A model generated the notes under the pieces. It was not told the origin of the DNA and did not search any database. It was given only the letters and a program-made list of their open reading frames with translations. This document shows positions 59,756 to 60,000 of a stretch of 60,000 nucleotides of DNA, piece after piece. Made by a program: the position numbers and the translations under genes. The DNA lies in NCBI GenBank assembly GCA_914767715.1, contig OU612074.1, positions 1,009,501 to 1,069,500 on the forward strand, given 5' to 3'. This stretch comes from Membranipora membranacea (taxonomy: Eukaryota; Bryozoa; Gymnolaemata; Cheilostomatida; Membraniporidae). Within the stretch, counting starts at the first letter, position 1; each line of letters starts with the position of its first letter.

Positions 59756-60000
59756 TTTATTATGCAGCGCTTTAGTGATTTGGATGGTAGACTGCACAAT
59801 CCAGGAAACTATTTAAAATATTCTTGTTATTTATTAAAGGTATGAGTGTGCAAATGATTCATTTTTATTAGCTTGCAAAGTGTTCCTAATAAATTCTCAC
59901 TTTTATACGGTCAACATCAGGTCAGACCAGATAAAAATAGCAGCATAATAATCTGCAATCAATCACATCAAGTTCATTGTGGTGTTCTGTTTTTCATTCG

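Overview
The window is eukaryotic nuclear DNA from an animal. It is AT-rich, and its genes have many short coding exons with GT-AG introns of a few hundred to about 1,800 bases, AATAAA poly(A) signals and old transposon debris. The gene content (an NLR with DZIP3-type HEPN, CARD, NACHT and LRR parts, a TRIM-like gene, a D8C-domain secreted protein, small WAP-like proteins) fits an early-branching or other marine invertebrate. A sponge or cnidarian is my guess, but the sequence alone does not settle the phylum.

Layout. 1-5.4 kb: intergenic, with a ~65-bp and a 17-bp minisatellite. 5.5-23.2 kb (+): one 20-exon NLR gene, whose splice phases I joined by hand into a single 1,693-codon frame: His/Gln-rich disordered N-terminus, DZIP3-like HEPN, CARD, NACHT with degenerate Walker B and sensor 1, and LRR C-terminus. 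Its introns hold a U2-snRNA-derived SINE, a tRNA-derived SINE and a 1.1-kb inverted-repeat element. 25.2-27.2 kb (+): unrecognised gene with a frame conflict. 29.3-31.0 kb (+): secreted protein with a Thr-rich linker and a D8C (uromodulin/GP2/OIT3-type) domain. 31-38 kb: gene-poor, with tRNA-like SINEs and foldback elements carrying direct-repeat flanks. 38.1-39.7 kb (+): small single-pass membrane protein with an FN3-like ectodomain. 42.5-49.0 kb (+): two paralogous secreted WAP-like proteins and a relic of a third. 49.3-49.9 kb: reverse-transcriptase relic. 50.2-52.6 kb: 2.3-kb inverted-repeat element. 53.1-57.4 kb (-): TRIM-like gene (RING, B-box, coiled coil) whose beta-propeller exons are cut off by a broken splice donor and a frameshift. 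58.5-60 kb: two orphan exons, another RT relic and a full-length U2-SINE.

The recognisable genes are mostly of types used in innate immunity or at the cell surface: an intracellular sensor (NLR), a ubiquitin-ligase-like gene, secreted cysteine-rich proteins and a small receptor. Joint function is inference from family membership only. The two strongest observations are the NLR architecture and the U2-derived SINE family.
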